NCBI GenBank assembly: GCA_017428285.1 | Contig: JAFRRE010000195.1 | Coordinates: 1 to 48,902 of the forward strand | Length of the DNA stretch: 48,902 nucleotides | Source: Bacteroidales bacterium | GTDB taxonomy: Bacteria; Bacteroidota; Bacteroidia; Bacteroidales; F082 | Direction: 5' to 3' | Shown here: positions 23,977-31,796 of the stretch, in pieces | Layout: the number at the start of each line of letters is the position of its first letter | Position numbering within the stretch: the stretch's first letter is position 1 | The notes under the pieces: model-generated | Seen by the model: only the letters and a program-made list of their open reading frames with translations | Database searches by the model: none | Told to the model about the DNA's origin: nothing | Translations under genes and position numbers: made by a program

Positions 23977-25341
23977 TTATTCAATGTTGTCGGGTGTGAA
24001 GAAATCAGTGAGGGAAGCTATAATTCCTTTTACGTCGAAGCCTTTTTTCTTTTTCTTCTTGCTGTCGGCTTCTTCCTTGTCTCCTTCGTTTTCCTCCTCT
24101 TCTGGATTCACAGTGGGGACCTCCTCCTTTTTCAAAGCTTCGAGACGTGATGCCTCGGCAGCTTTCGAGGCTTTCAGATACTCGTCGTGTTCCATTCGGG
24201 CAATGGTCTCAATGACAATACCGATACCCGTTGAGTACATCGGGCTCGACATTTCCTTCATCTCGGTTTGGTTGAGGTGTTCGTTGGGATAACCGATGCG
24301 AACCTCCAAGCCCGTCTTGAACTCAGCCAACTGCTGGATGTGTTTCATCATGGCACCGCCGCCTGTCAACACAATGCCAGCGATGAGTTGGTTGTCGGTC
24401 TTGGCCTTCTGGATTTCATAGTTGACCAGCTCGAAGATCTCCTCCAAACGGGCTTGGATGATGTGAGCCAGGTTCTTGAAAGAGATTTCCTTAGGCTCTC
24501 TGCCACGGATGCCAGGAATGGAGACCACCTCATCATCGCGGTTCTCGCTGGCCAAAGCCGAACCGAACTTCACCTTCACCTCTTCGGCGTAATGCTTGAT
24601 GATGGAACAACCTGTGCAGATGTCTTCAGTGATGATGTTGCCACCAAAAGGAATCACGGCGGTATGTTGTATCTTCTTGTCCTTGAAAATGGCGATGTCG
24701 GTAGTGCCGCCGCCAATGTCAACGAGTACCACTCCAGCATCCTTTTCTTCCTCATCGAGCACAGCTTGTGCCGATGCGATAGGTTCAAGGATCATATAGT
24801 CCATGTCCAGGCCTGCATTTTGGATGCAATGAATGATGTTTTTGGCCGCTGAGGTTTGGCCAATGATGACATGGAAGTTGGCCTCAATCTTATTGCCCAA
24901 CATACCCACAGGGTTGGTGGCCAACTCGCCATCCACATAGGTGTCCTGACGGATGACATCGATGATCTCTTCGCCAGGGGTCATGTTGATTTTAAAGGTG
25001 TCGTTGCGCAGACGTTCAAGTTCTGCTTCAGAGATTTCAGTGTCGTGATGGTCACGCATCAGCACGCCACGATGTTGCAAACTCTTGATGTGCTGACCGG
25101 CGATGCCCACGCTGACACGGTTGATTTCGACGCCCGATTGGTCAGAGGCTTGCTTGACCGCCGTCTTGATGGCCTCGACGGTGTCGAAGATATTGGTGAC
25201 CACACCACGCCGAACACCTGTGGATACGGTCTTACCGTACCCCAAGATTTCAATTTTTCCTTTGTCGGACTTCCGGCCCACGATACAAGCCACTTTGGTG
25301 GTGCCGATATCCAATCCGACGATGATTTTTCCTTCGCTCAT
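23977..25341 (-). CDS. ftsA: Cell division protein FtsA
   Basis: 454 residues. Actin-like ATPase: phosphate-1 motif IIVGLDIGTTKVACIV at the N-terminus, phosphate-2 VVLVDIGGGTTDIAIF, adenosine motif AGIVLTGGGAMMKH. Subdomain 1C (SHS2) lies between phosphate 1 and the second half. FtsA anchors FtsZ filaments to the inner membrane and recruits late divisome proteins. After the core comes an acidic-basic stretch (EEEENEGDKEEADSKKKKKK) and a C-terminal amphipathic helix (GFDVKGIIASLTDFF), the membrane-targeting sequence. Located between ftsQ (gap 4 bp) and ftsZ, the standard order. Confidence 0.97.
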   Translation of the reverse strand: MSEGKIIVGLDIGTTKVACIVGRKSDKGKIEILGYGKTVSTGVRRGVVTNIFDTVEAIKTAVKQASDQSGVEINRVSVGIAGQHIKSLQHRGVLMRDHHDTEISEAELERLRNDTFKINMTPGEEIIDVIRQDTYVDGELATNPVGMLGNKIEANFHVIIGQTSAAKNIIHCIQNAGLDMDYMILEPIASAQAVLDEEEKDAGVVLVDIGGGTTDIAIFKDKKIQHTAVIPFGGNIITEDICTGCSIIKHYAEEVKVKFGSALASENRDDEVVSIPGIRGREPKEISFKNLAHIIQARLEEIFELVNYEIQKAKTDNQLIAGIVLTGGGAMMKHIQQLAEFKTGLEVRIGYPNEHLNQTEMKEMSSPMYSTGIGIVIETIARMEHDEYLKASKAAEASRLEALKKEEVPTVNPEEEENEGDKEEADSKKKKKKGFDVKGIIASLTDFFTPDNIE

Positions 25342-25345
25342 AACA

Positions 25346-26110
25346 TTATCGTTTTGTACAGACTATTTGATTTTTATAATTCAGATTGATACTTTTCAAA
25401 GTCTTGGTCTCAGGGCTGTCGATGCGCTGCTTCATAAAGATTTCCAAACGCTTCAGCTTATCCGAGGCATCGCAGGTATCGCCCACAACCACTCTACCAT
25501 CGAAGCCCTTCACAGTGAGTTCGAACTGGTTTCTTTTGTTGCAATAGAGTTGCCCAATACAATGGCCCACAAAGTCATTCCCCTCAATGGCCTCGCACCA
25601 ATGTAAAGCATTGAGCAGATTCCGATCGCATTCAAGGGTGTCAGTAAGCTGATAAGTAGTCGAGTCACTCCTGAGTTCAAAATTGCCGCTGGTCACCAAC
25701 ACATATGGTGTATAGGTACGGCTCGATGGAATAACGAAACCTTCGCGGGTGACATAGACGGAATGTCCGTTCTTGCCAAACACCCTAAACCATGGCTCAT
25801 ATTCCTGGAAGCTGACATTCAGCGTACCGTCAAGGTCGATGTATGAAGAACCATTCTCTATCCATGCGTTGCTTTCCAACACTTTCTGGATGGCAATCAT
25901 GTTGACGGTGCCAACTTTCGAATTGCCACAGATCTGTTCAATCTCATCATGCAAGGCCGTCTTCCTGACAAAGCCCGTATCGGTGGCTGGAATCAGCTGA
26001 ATCGACTTCAATGGCATGGTCAGGTAGTTTTCTCGCGCAAACACGAACAAAACCACCAGCGCAGCAGCTGTGACAACCCACAACAATATGCTTAAAATCT
26101 TCTTTACCAT
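25346..26110 (-). CDS. ftsQ: Cell division protein FtsQ
   Basis: 254 residues with one N-terminal transmembrane helix (ILSILLWVVTAAALVVLFVFA) and a periplasmic part. A POTRA-like domain covers ~40-115 (KSIQLIPATDTGFVRKTALHDEI to AWIENGSSYIDLDGTLNVSFQE), followed by the beta domain (GFVIPSSRTYTPYVLVTSG). FtsQ links early and late divisome proteins (FtsL and FtsB). Sequence conservation in this family is low, and the call rests on topology plus position between murC and ftsA. Its start overlaps the murC stop by 7 bp. Confidence 0.9.
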   Translation of the reverse strand: MVKKILSILLWVVTAAALVVLFVFARENYLTMPLKSIQLIPATDTGFVRKTALHDEIEQICGNSKVGTVNMIAIQKVLESNAWIENGSSYIDLDGTLNVSFQEYEPWFRVFGKNGHSVYVTREGFVIPSSRTYTPYVLVTSGNFELRSDSTTYQLTDTLECDRNLLNALHWCEAIEGNDFVGHCIGQLYCNKRNQFELTVKGFDGRVVVGDTCDASDKLKRLEIFMKQRIDSPETKTLKSINLNYKNQIVCTKR

Positions 26111-27444
26111 GACTTTATCAGTTCTTCAAGAGGTTCAACAAAACGGTCGATGTCGCCTGCGCCCATGGTAATGAGCAATTCTGGCTTTTCGCTGTCAATC
26201 AAGCTGATAAGCTCCGATTTCTGGCAAACTCTTTTATCAGTCATCGGCACCTTTTCCAACAAAGCCTTTGAGGTGATGCCTTCGATGGGTTTCTCACGAG
26301 CAGGATAGATGTCCAAAAGAATAAGTTCATCAGCCAAGGCCAAAACGGAGGCGAACTCATCCATGAAATCACGGGTACGACTGAATAAATGAGGCTGGAA
26401 GACCAGTGTAATGCGTTTTCCAACATAGGAAGCTCTTACAGCTGTCAGGCAAGAACGAATCTCCTCGGGATGATGAGCGTAATCATCTATATAACAATGC
26501 TTCTCATTGTTGACATGGATGTCGAAGCGGCGCTTCACACCTTTGAAGGTCGACAAAGCCTCGGCAATGGCTTCAGCTGGCAGTCCCACTTGACGTGCTG
26601 CGATGAAGGCTGCTGTGGCATTCAGCACATTATGGTTACCCGCCATGGGCAATCTGACCTCGGTTTTTTGGCCTTCGCCATAAATCACAAAATCAGTGAC
26701 ACCTTTTTCCGATTTGAGAACTTCGGCGCAATAGTCGCAAGCCTCACCAAAACCGAAACGGATGCCATTCTCCACCTCGATGTCCAAGCCCTCTTTCACG
26801 ATGACTTTATCTTGTGTAAGATGTGCAAAGTCGTTGAAGCCCTGTACCAAATGCCTTTTGTCGCCATAGATGTCCAAATGGTCGGCATCAATGGAGTTGA
26901 TGATGCTAATGTTAGGATGAAGTCGCAGGAAAGAATGGTCATACTCGTCGGCCTCCACAACCAAAGTACTGTCTGCGCCTTCACTCAAAAGCAGGTTGCT
27001 GTTAAAGTTGTTGGCGATGCCACCGATGAAGGCAGTGGTGTTTACCTTGCATTGATGCAGGATGTGTGCGACCATAGCTGTGGTAGTAGTCTTGCCATGC
27101 GTGCCGGCCACTGCTATAGTGAAGTGGCCTTCCGTGATCTTGCCCAAGGCTTCGGCACGTTTCAGAATCGGCAGGTTGCGCAGCCGGAGGGTCTCAAACT
27201 CCTTGAGGTCGTACGGCACGGCTGGAGTGTAGATGACCGACTCAATGAGGGCGGGCAATAAGTTGTTGTTATCTTCATAATGGATTGCCACGCCCTCATT
27301 TTCCAATTGCCGAGTCAGCGGAGAAGGTGTGCGGTCGTAACCTGCTACTGTATAGCCCTGACTATGGTAATACCTAGCCAAAGCGCTCATCCCAATGCCG
27401 CCAATGCCTAAAAAATAAATCGTATGTCCTTCTCCGTGTTTCAT
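26104..27444 (-). CDS. murC: UDP-N-acetylmuramate--L-alanine ligase MurC
   Basis: 446 residues. Three Mur-ligase domains: a Rossmann UDP-binding domain (YFLGIGGIGMSALARYY), a central ATPase domain with the P-loop AGTHGKTTTTAM and a DADHLDIYGD segment, and a C-terminal domain with IDDYAHHPEEI, the MurC-specific signature. It joins L-Ala to UDP-MurNAc, the first amino acid of the peptide stem. All catalytic motifs are intact, in contrast to the murD remnant nearby. It starts 87 bp after murG, and the gap carries a REP-like palindrome. Its stop overlaps the ftsQ start. Confidence 0.97.
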   Translation of the reverse strand: MKHGEGHTIYFLGIGGIGMSALARYYHSQGYTVAGYDRTPSPLTRQLENEGVAIHYEDNNNLLPALIESVIYTPAVPYDLKEFETLRLRNLPILKRAEALGKITEGHFTIAVAGTHGKTTTTAMVAHILHQCKVNTTAFIGGIANNFNSNLLLSEGADSTLVVEADEYDHSFLRLHPNISIINSIDADHLDIYGDKRHLVQGFNDFAHLTQDKVIVKEGLDIEVENGIRFGFGEACDYCAEVLKSEKGVTDFVIYGEGQKTEVRLPMAGNHNVLNATAAFIAARQVGLPAEAIAEALSTFKGVKRRFDIHVNNEKHCYIDDYAHHPEEIRSCLTAVRASYVGKRITLVFQPHLFSRTRDFMDEFASVLALADELILLDIYPAREKPIEGITSKALLEKVPMTDKRVCQKSELISLIDSEKPELLITMGAGDIDRFVEPLEELIKSW

Positions 27445-27461
27445 TTTCCTCTCTTTTCATC

Positions 27462-27505
27462 GGTTCGACTTGCTCAGGGGCCTAAACCCCTGAGCTTGTC
27501 AAAGG
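27462..27505. repeat. REP-like double palindrome in the murG-murC gap
   Basis: GCTCAGGGG (27472-27480) pairs perfectly with CCCCTGAGC (27487-27495) around CCTAAA. The outer parts GGTTCGACTT and CTTGTCAAAGG are diverged CTTCGACAGG-type sequence. It is the same family as the repeats inside ftsZ. It would fold in the mRNA between murG and murC. Confidence 0.8.
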
Positions 27506-27531
27506 ATCACATAACAATTAACTATTAACTA

Positions 27532-28629
27532 TCAACTTATAACATTAACAATTTGATCTACAATATCATCTGCAGCGTTCGGCCGAGCGAACTTGCCGAT
27601 GTTTTTACTTAATTTGGCCTGCAACGCACTGTCATCCTTCAGGCGGAACAAAGTGGGAACGAGTTCCTTCTCCGCATCGGCATTGCGCACCATAAGGGCA
27701 GCTTCTGCGTCGACAAGTTGTTGGGCGTTCTTGGTCTGATGGTCTTCGGCTGCCGTGGGCAGGGGCACGAAGATGACAGGCTTCTGCACCAAGGCCAATT
27801 CAGAAATCGACATGGCACCTGCCCGCGAGATGACCACATCCGCGAGGCCATAGGCCAAGTCCATACGGTCGATGAAGACAGTGGGCTTCACCTGGTTTCC
27901 CAAACCTAAAGTCTTCACTTCCTCTTGGGCTTGGGTGATATATGTCTTGCCCGTCTGCCAGATGAGTTGCAAGTCATTGTCCTTGAAGGCAGCAAGTTGC
28001 GCACTGATGCCCATGTTGATGCCCAAGGCACCTTGGCTGCCACCCACAAGCAAGGCAACAGGTTTCTTCGGATCAAGGTTGAAGAATTCGGCAGCTTCCT
28101 CACGGGTACCATTGAGGGTGATATTTGCCCTCAAGGGATTACCAGTGAAGTGTATCTTCTCAGCAGGGAACCATTGGTCGAGATGGTCGTAAGCCACGCA
28201 GATAGCCTTTGCCTTCTTGCCCACGTTGCGGTTGGTCTTGCCTGGATAGGAGTTCTGTTCCTGAATGACAGTGGGGATACCGAGATAGTTGGCTGCCATC
28301 AAAGTTGGGCCACTTGCAAATCCACCAACCCCAATCACCACATCAGGCTTGAAGCGCTTTAAGATGGCGATGGCATGATTGATGCTACTTGTAAGCTTTA
28401 ACGGCAACAAGAGTGACTTGATGTCTTTGGTCATCCCACTAATCCACAAGCCTTCGATAGGGTAGCCAGCTTTTGGCACCCGTTCCATCTCCATACGGCC
28501 TTTGGCACCAATAAAGAGGATGTCGGCCTGAGGAAACCTCCGCTTCAAGGCGTCCGCAATGGCAATGGCGGGAAAGATATGACCGCCCGTGCCACCTCCG
28601 CTAATCACGACTTTCAAGTTCTCTTTCAT
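27532..28629 (-). CDS. murG: Lipid II synthase MurG (UDP-GlcNAc transferase)
   Basis: 365 residues, GT28 family, GT-B fold. N-domain G-loops are present (VVISGGGTGGHIFPAIAIAD and GVGGFASGPTLMAAN). The C-domain has the GGSQGALGIN loop and the donor-binding region VVISRAGAMSISELALVQKPVIFVPLPTAAEDHQ. It transfers GlcNAc from UDP-GlcNAc to lipid I on the inner face of the membrane. A hydrophobic patch (SLLLPLKLTSS) fits membrane association. The start overlaps the ftsW coding end by 29 bp, showing tight coupling of flippase/polymerase and lipid II synthesis genes. Confidence 0.97.
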   Translation of the reverse strand: MKENLKVVISGGGTGGHIFPAIAIADALKRRFPQADILFIGAKGRMEMERVPKAGYPIEGLWISGMTKDIKSLLLPLKLTSSINHAIAILKRFKPDVVIGVGGFASGPTLMAANYLGIPTVIQEQNSYPGKTNRNVGKKAKAICVAYDHLDQWFPAEKIHFTGNPLRANITLNGTREEAAEFFNLDPKKPVALLVGGSQGALGINMGISAQLAAFKDNDLQLIWQTGKTYITQAQEEVKTLGLGNQVKPTVFIDRMDLAYGLADVVISRAGAMSISELALVQKPVIFVPLPTAAEDHQTKNAQQLVDAEAALMVRNADAEKELVPTLFRLKDDSALQAKLSKNIGKFARPNAADDIVDQIVNVIS

Positions 28630-29890
28630 CTTCAGTAGTTTCTGTAAGTGCTTGTATTTCTTGTTCTTTATTCATTTCTTCGTCTTCCATGCTTCGCGTA
28701 ACGCTCAATATCATGCCTAAAATAAGGCCAGTGGCCATCAACGAGGTACCACCCATGCTAACCATAGGTAGCGGCTGACCCGTGACGGGCAACAATCCGA
28801 TGGAGACCCCCATATTGATCATCGCCTGTAAGATGACCAAGAAGCCCAATCCGAAGGCCATCAGCGCGCCGAAAGTAAGCGGACGCTTGATGACAATGCG
28901 CAACACCCTTGTGAAGAGAATCACATAGAGCAACAATACGACAATGCCGCCAATAAGCCCATATTCTTCAACAATGATCGCATAGATGAAGTCGGAATAA
29001 GGGTGTGGTAGGAAATTGCGCTGCTCGCTCTTTCCAGGACCTTTTCCGAAGACCGAACTCGAAGCCACAGCTATGTCGGCATAGGTGCGTTGCAAGTGCT
29101 TGTCATCAAAGGGATCGACTTTCTCCTTGTCCTCCCCCATTGACTTCAAGCGGTTGGCCCAAGTCTGGATTCGGTTCTGCTTTTCTTTATATTCAACACT
29201 CACCTCACCTTTAGCCAGGGCTTCCTGCTGGGCTTTCACTCCACGACTGTTCTGGATGCTAGTCTTGGCGGCATCGAAGCCCAAATAGGCACCCATGCCA
29301 ACAACACACAACCCGACAAGTGCCAAGATGTGTAAAAACTTCACCCTACCGATGAAGAGCAGCACCATACACACAGCGGTCAAGATGACAGCGGTCGAAA
29401 GGTTCTCGGAGAAAATCAAGGCAACTGTCAACAGGATGGGCGCGGCCAACTTGATCAGGAAGTCCTTGAAAAGGTAAACCGAGCCTTCCATCATAATGAT
29501 CTGGCGCGACAAGTAGGTGATGAGGATGATTTTAGCCATCTCACTGGGCTGGAACGAAAAACCGCCAAGATTGATGGAGCGGCTGGCATCGTTGATGTTG
29601 CGTCCAAACACCAAGGTGTAAAGCAACAAGGCCAAGCTGGGAATCATCAGCAGCAAGGCAATCTTCGCATAACGCTTATAGTTAATCCGCGAGGCACCAA
29701 TCATCATCAGTATGCCGAAAATCAGCATACCCAAATGCTTCATCATCAGGCGACCTGTGTTGCCCTCGTATTTTGAGACTGCCAAGACGCTAGTCGCGCT
29801 ATACACCACAATCAGCGAGATGATGCTCAAAATCAAGGCGACAATCCAAATCACCTTGTCACCCTTCATTATTTTATTGATGACGTTCAT
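28601..29890 (-). CDS. ftsW: Septal peptidoglycan polymerase FtsW (SEDS family)
   Basis: 429 residues with about ten transmembrane helices. Landmarks are GGFSFQPSEMAKI in the first half and, in the large extracellular loop, HPYSDFIYAIIVEEYGLIGG with the catalytic-type Asp (PxxxxDFI..EE..). Also present are GQPLPMVSMGGTS and a polar C-terminal tail. FtsW polymerises lipid II with its class B PBP partner, here the PASTA protein three genes upstream of the murD slot. The extracellular loop is long and charged (about 210-265). The start overlaps the murD-remnant stop by 17 bp. Confidence 0.95.
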   Translation of the reverse strand: MNVINKIMKGDKVIWIVALILSIISLIVVYSATSVLAVSKYEGNTGRLMMKHLGMLIFGILMMIGASRINYKRYAKIALLLMIPSLALLLYTLVFGRNINDASRSINLGGFSFQPSEMAKIILITYLSRQIIMMEGSVYLFKDFLIKLAAPILLTVALIFSENLSTAVILTAVCMVLLFIGRVKFLHILALVGLCVVGMGAYLGFDAAKTSIQNSRGVKAQQEALAKGEVSVEYKEKQNRIQTWANRLKSMGEDKEKVDPFDDKHLQRTYADIAVASSSVFGKGPGKSEQRNFLPHPYSDFIYAIIVEEYGLIGGIVVLLLYVILFTRVLRIVIKRPLTFGALMAFGLGFLVILQAMINMGVSIGLLPVTGQPLPMVSMGGTSLMATGLILGMILSVTRSMEDEEMNKEQEIQALTETTEDERELESRD

Positions 29891-30437
29891 GCTCCATTCT
29901 CTTTACAGTTTCCGTGAATTGGTTGCCACGTTCAGTATAGGTCTCCCCTTTCGCCGACTTGCATGCGGGCGAAAACAGCACGATATCATTGTCCTGGGCA
30001 AGCAAGGACGCCAGATTGACAGCCTCATCCATGTTATCAACTTCAAACAATTCCGTAATATCTTTATGAAAAGCTTTCTTCAACTTGGCATTGCCTTCGC
30101 CGACACACACCATAGCCCGCACCTTCTGCCTCACGACCTTCTTCAAGTCCTTGAAATCAGCCATACTGTCGTCACCACCTGCAATCCAAACAACAGGCTT
30201 CACGATATTCTGGAAGGTGAACCAAGTGGCGTTGACATTTTCGGCACGCGAATCATCGTAATACATCACGCCGTCAACGGTAGCAATATACTCCTGACGA
30301 TGGTCGACAGTATTCAAGTCGCTAAGGCTCAGCTTGATGTTCTCCTTCCTGATTTGCAAAACCTTTGATGATATACTTGCCACCATAGTGGAGGGTTGCT
30401 TGGGTTTCGTGTTGATCAATTCCTCAAAATAAGTCAT
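29874..30437 (-). CDS. MurD homologue reduced to its C-terminal domain (murD remnant)
   Basis: 187 residues against ~440 for MurD. Similarity to Bacteroidota MurD starts in the last helix of the central domain (VASISSKVLQIRKENIKLSL) and runs through HRQEYIATVDGV, YYDDSRAENVNAT, WIAGGDD and DIVLFSPACKS. The UDP-binding domain and the whole ATPase domain with the P-loop are absent, and only 78 bp separate it from mraY. Known substrate positions have changed: DSKATN is DSRAEN, and the SPACASFDxF loop is SPACKSAKGET, one residue shorter without the Phe. It therefore cannot ligate D-Glu by itself. The frame is intact and overlaps ftsW, so the protein may be made, perhaps as a structural leftover or a partner. 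Pseudogene decay is the alternative. Confidence 0.85.
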   Translation of the reverse strand: MTYFEELINTKPKQPSTMVASISSKVLQIRKENIKLSLSDLNTVDHRQEYIATVDGVMYYDDSRAENVNATWFTFQNIVKPVVWIAGGDDSMADFKDLKKVVRQKVRAMVCVGEGNAKLKKAFHKDITELFEVDNMDEAVNLASLLAQDNDIVLFSPACKSAKGETYTERGNQFTETVKRMEHERHQ

Positions 30438-30473
30438 GGTTGATTAGTTGTTCAGTTGTTCAGTTAAAATGTT

Positions 30474-30500
30474 CGATTCTTGAATTTTAAATCTTGAATC
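30474..30500. repeat. AT-rich repeat word in the murD-mraY gap
   Basis: The 15-mer TTTTAAATCTTGAAT (30485-30499) occurs in inverted form at 42904-42918 before the S24 regulator gene. Related TTGAAT/ATTCAA words surround it. This AT-rich block fills the place where the missing MurD N-terminal domains would be. Confidence 0.5.
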
Positions 30501-30515
30501 TTTGAATTATCAAAT

Positions 30516-31793
30516 CTATCTGATTTTAAACGTAATAAGCGTGAATGCTGCCAGCAATATGGTGACAATCCAAAATCTAATGGTAATCTTCACCTCATGA
30601 TGGACGGTATTGTATCCTTCTCCACGCCCCTTGAAAGTGACGGTGGAGTTAGGCCAAGCTTTCTTGAAGTCACTATAGCTGGTGCGGAAGTGGTCATGCA
30701 AAGGACCTTTCTTCCAAATGCGGTGCTTCTTTCCCGTCTTGACAAAGCGCTTCACGTCCAAGTCGGAAAGGATCTCAAACAGGAACACGCCGCAAAGCAA
30801 AGGCAACAGCAACTCCTTGTGCATAATGATAGCCGACACCGCGATGATGCCACCGATGGTCAGGCTACCCGTGTCGCCCATAAAGATCTGTGCCGGGAAA
30901 GAGTTGAACCACAAAAAGCCGACAAGGGCACCTACAAAAGCAGCCATAAACACGACAAGTTCCTCACTTCCTGGGATATACATCACATCGAAGTGGCTAG
31001 CTGTGACCGCATTACTGGAGATATAAGCCAAAATGACCAAAGTAATTCCTATGATGGCCGAATTGCCCGAAGCCATACCATCCATACCATCGTTGAGATT
31101 GGAGCCGTTGCTGACAGCAGCCACGACAAAGACAGTAAGCAGCACAAAGAAAATCCAAGCAAGGTTATACATCCACTTAGGACCAGCCCACTTGAATAAG
31201 TCGGCATAGTTGAGGTTGTGGTTTTTCAGGAACGGGATAGTAGTCCTTGTCGACTTCACGTCGGGACTCTTCACCACGATTTCCTTGTTGTCCTCAATCT
31301 TCAACTGGACAGTCTCGTTGATTTGCACCGCAGGGCTGAAACGCAAGGTCAAGCCGACAAGCAGACCGAGCAGAATCTGTCCGCCTAACTTTACTGCAGG
31401 CTTCAGTCCGTCTTTCTTGCCCCTAAAGGTCTTCACAAAGTCATCGGCAAATCCTAAAATACCAAGAATCAACGTAGTGGCAATCATCAATAGGGTGTAA
31501 ACACTATGAAGCTTGCACACCAAAAGCACTGGGATCAAAATGGCGGCAATAATGATTACGCCACCCATAGTGGGTACACCAACTTTCTTGGTGTTATATG
31601 GATCAATGGACTCATCACGCTGGGTCTCAACGATTTTCTTACGCTTCAACATCTTGATGAACCAATTGCCAAACCACACGGCCACCACCAATGAGAGGAT
31701 GATGGCAACGGCAGCCCGGAAGGTGACGTAGTTGAACACACCCGCACCCGGAAAATCGCATTTTTGCAGATAATTGAACAGATAGTACAACAT
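30516..31793 (-). CDS. mraY: Phospho-MurNAc-pentapeptide transferase MraY
   Basis: 425 residues, about ten transmembrane helices. It transfers phospho-MurNAc-pentapeptide to undecaprenyl phosphate to form lipid I. Conserved cytoplasmic segments are KKVGVPTMGG, LGFADDFVK (metal-binding Asp pair), NLNDGMDGMASG, FNSFPAQIFMGDTGSLTIGG and the HHH-type loop seen as KGPLHDHFR. A periplasmic insertion of about 45 residues between helices 4 and 5 (INETVQLKIEDNKEIVVKSPD) makes it longer than E. coli MraY (360), as is usual in Bacteroidota. It starts 3 bp after murE. Confidence 0.97.
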   Translation of the reverse strand: MLYYLFNYLQKCDFPGAGVFNYVTFRAAVAIILSLVVAVWFGNWFIKMLKRKKIVETQRDESIDPYNTKKVGVPTMGGVIIIAAILIPVLLVCKLHSVYTLLMIATTLILGILGFADDFVKTFRGKKDGLKPAVKLGGQILLGLLVGLTLRFSPAVQINETVQLKIEDNKEIVVKSPDVKSTRTTIPFLKNHNLNYADLFKWAGPKWMYNLAWIFFVLLTVFVVAAVSNGSNLNDGMDGMASGNSAIIGITLVILAYISSNAVTASHFDVMYIPGSEELVVFMAAFVGALVGFLWFNSFPAQIFMGDTGSLTIGGIIAVSAIIMHKELLLPLLCGVFLFEILSDLDVKRFVKTGKKHRIWKKGPLHDHFRTSYSDFKKAWPNSTVTFKGRGEGYNTVHHEVKITIRFWIVTILLAAFTLITFKIR

Positions 31794-31796
31794 GGC

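Noticed and set aside
26389..27261. 290-codon plus-strand frame opposite murC
   Set aside because: Antisense shadow; murC signature motifs fix the coding strand.
30438..30515. Possible frameshifted N-terminal half of murD upstream of the remnant
   Set aside because: Only 78 bp exist before mraY and they hold AT-rich repeats with no Mur-ligase motif in any frame.
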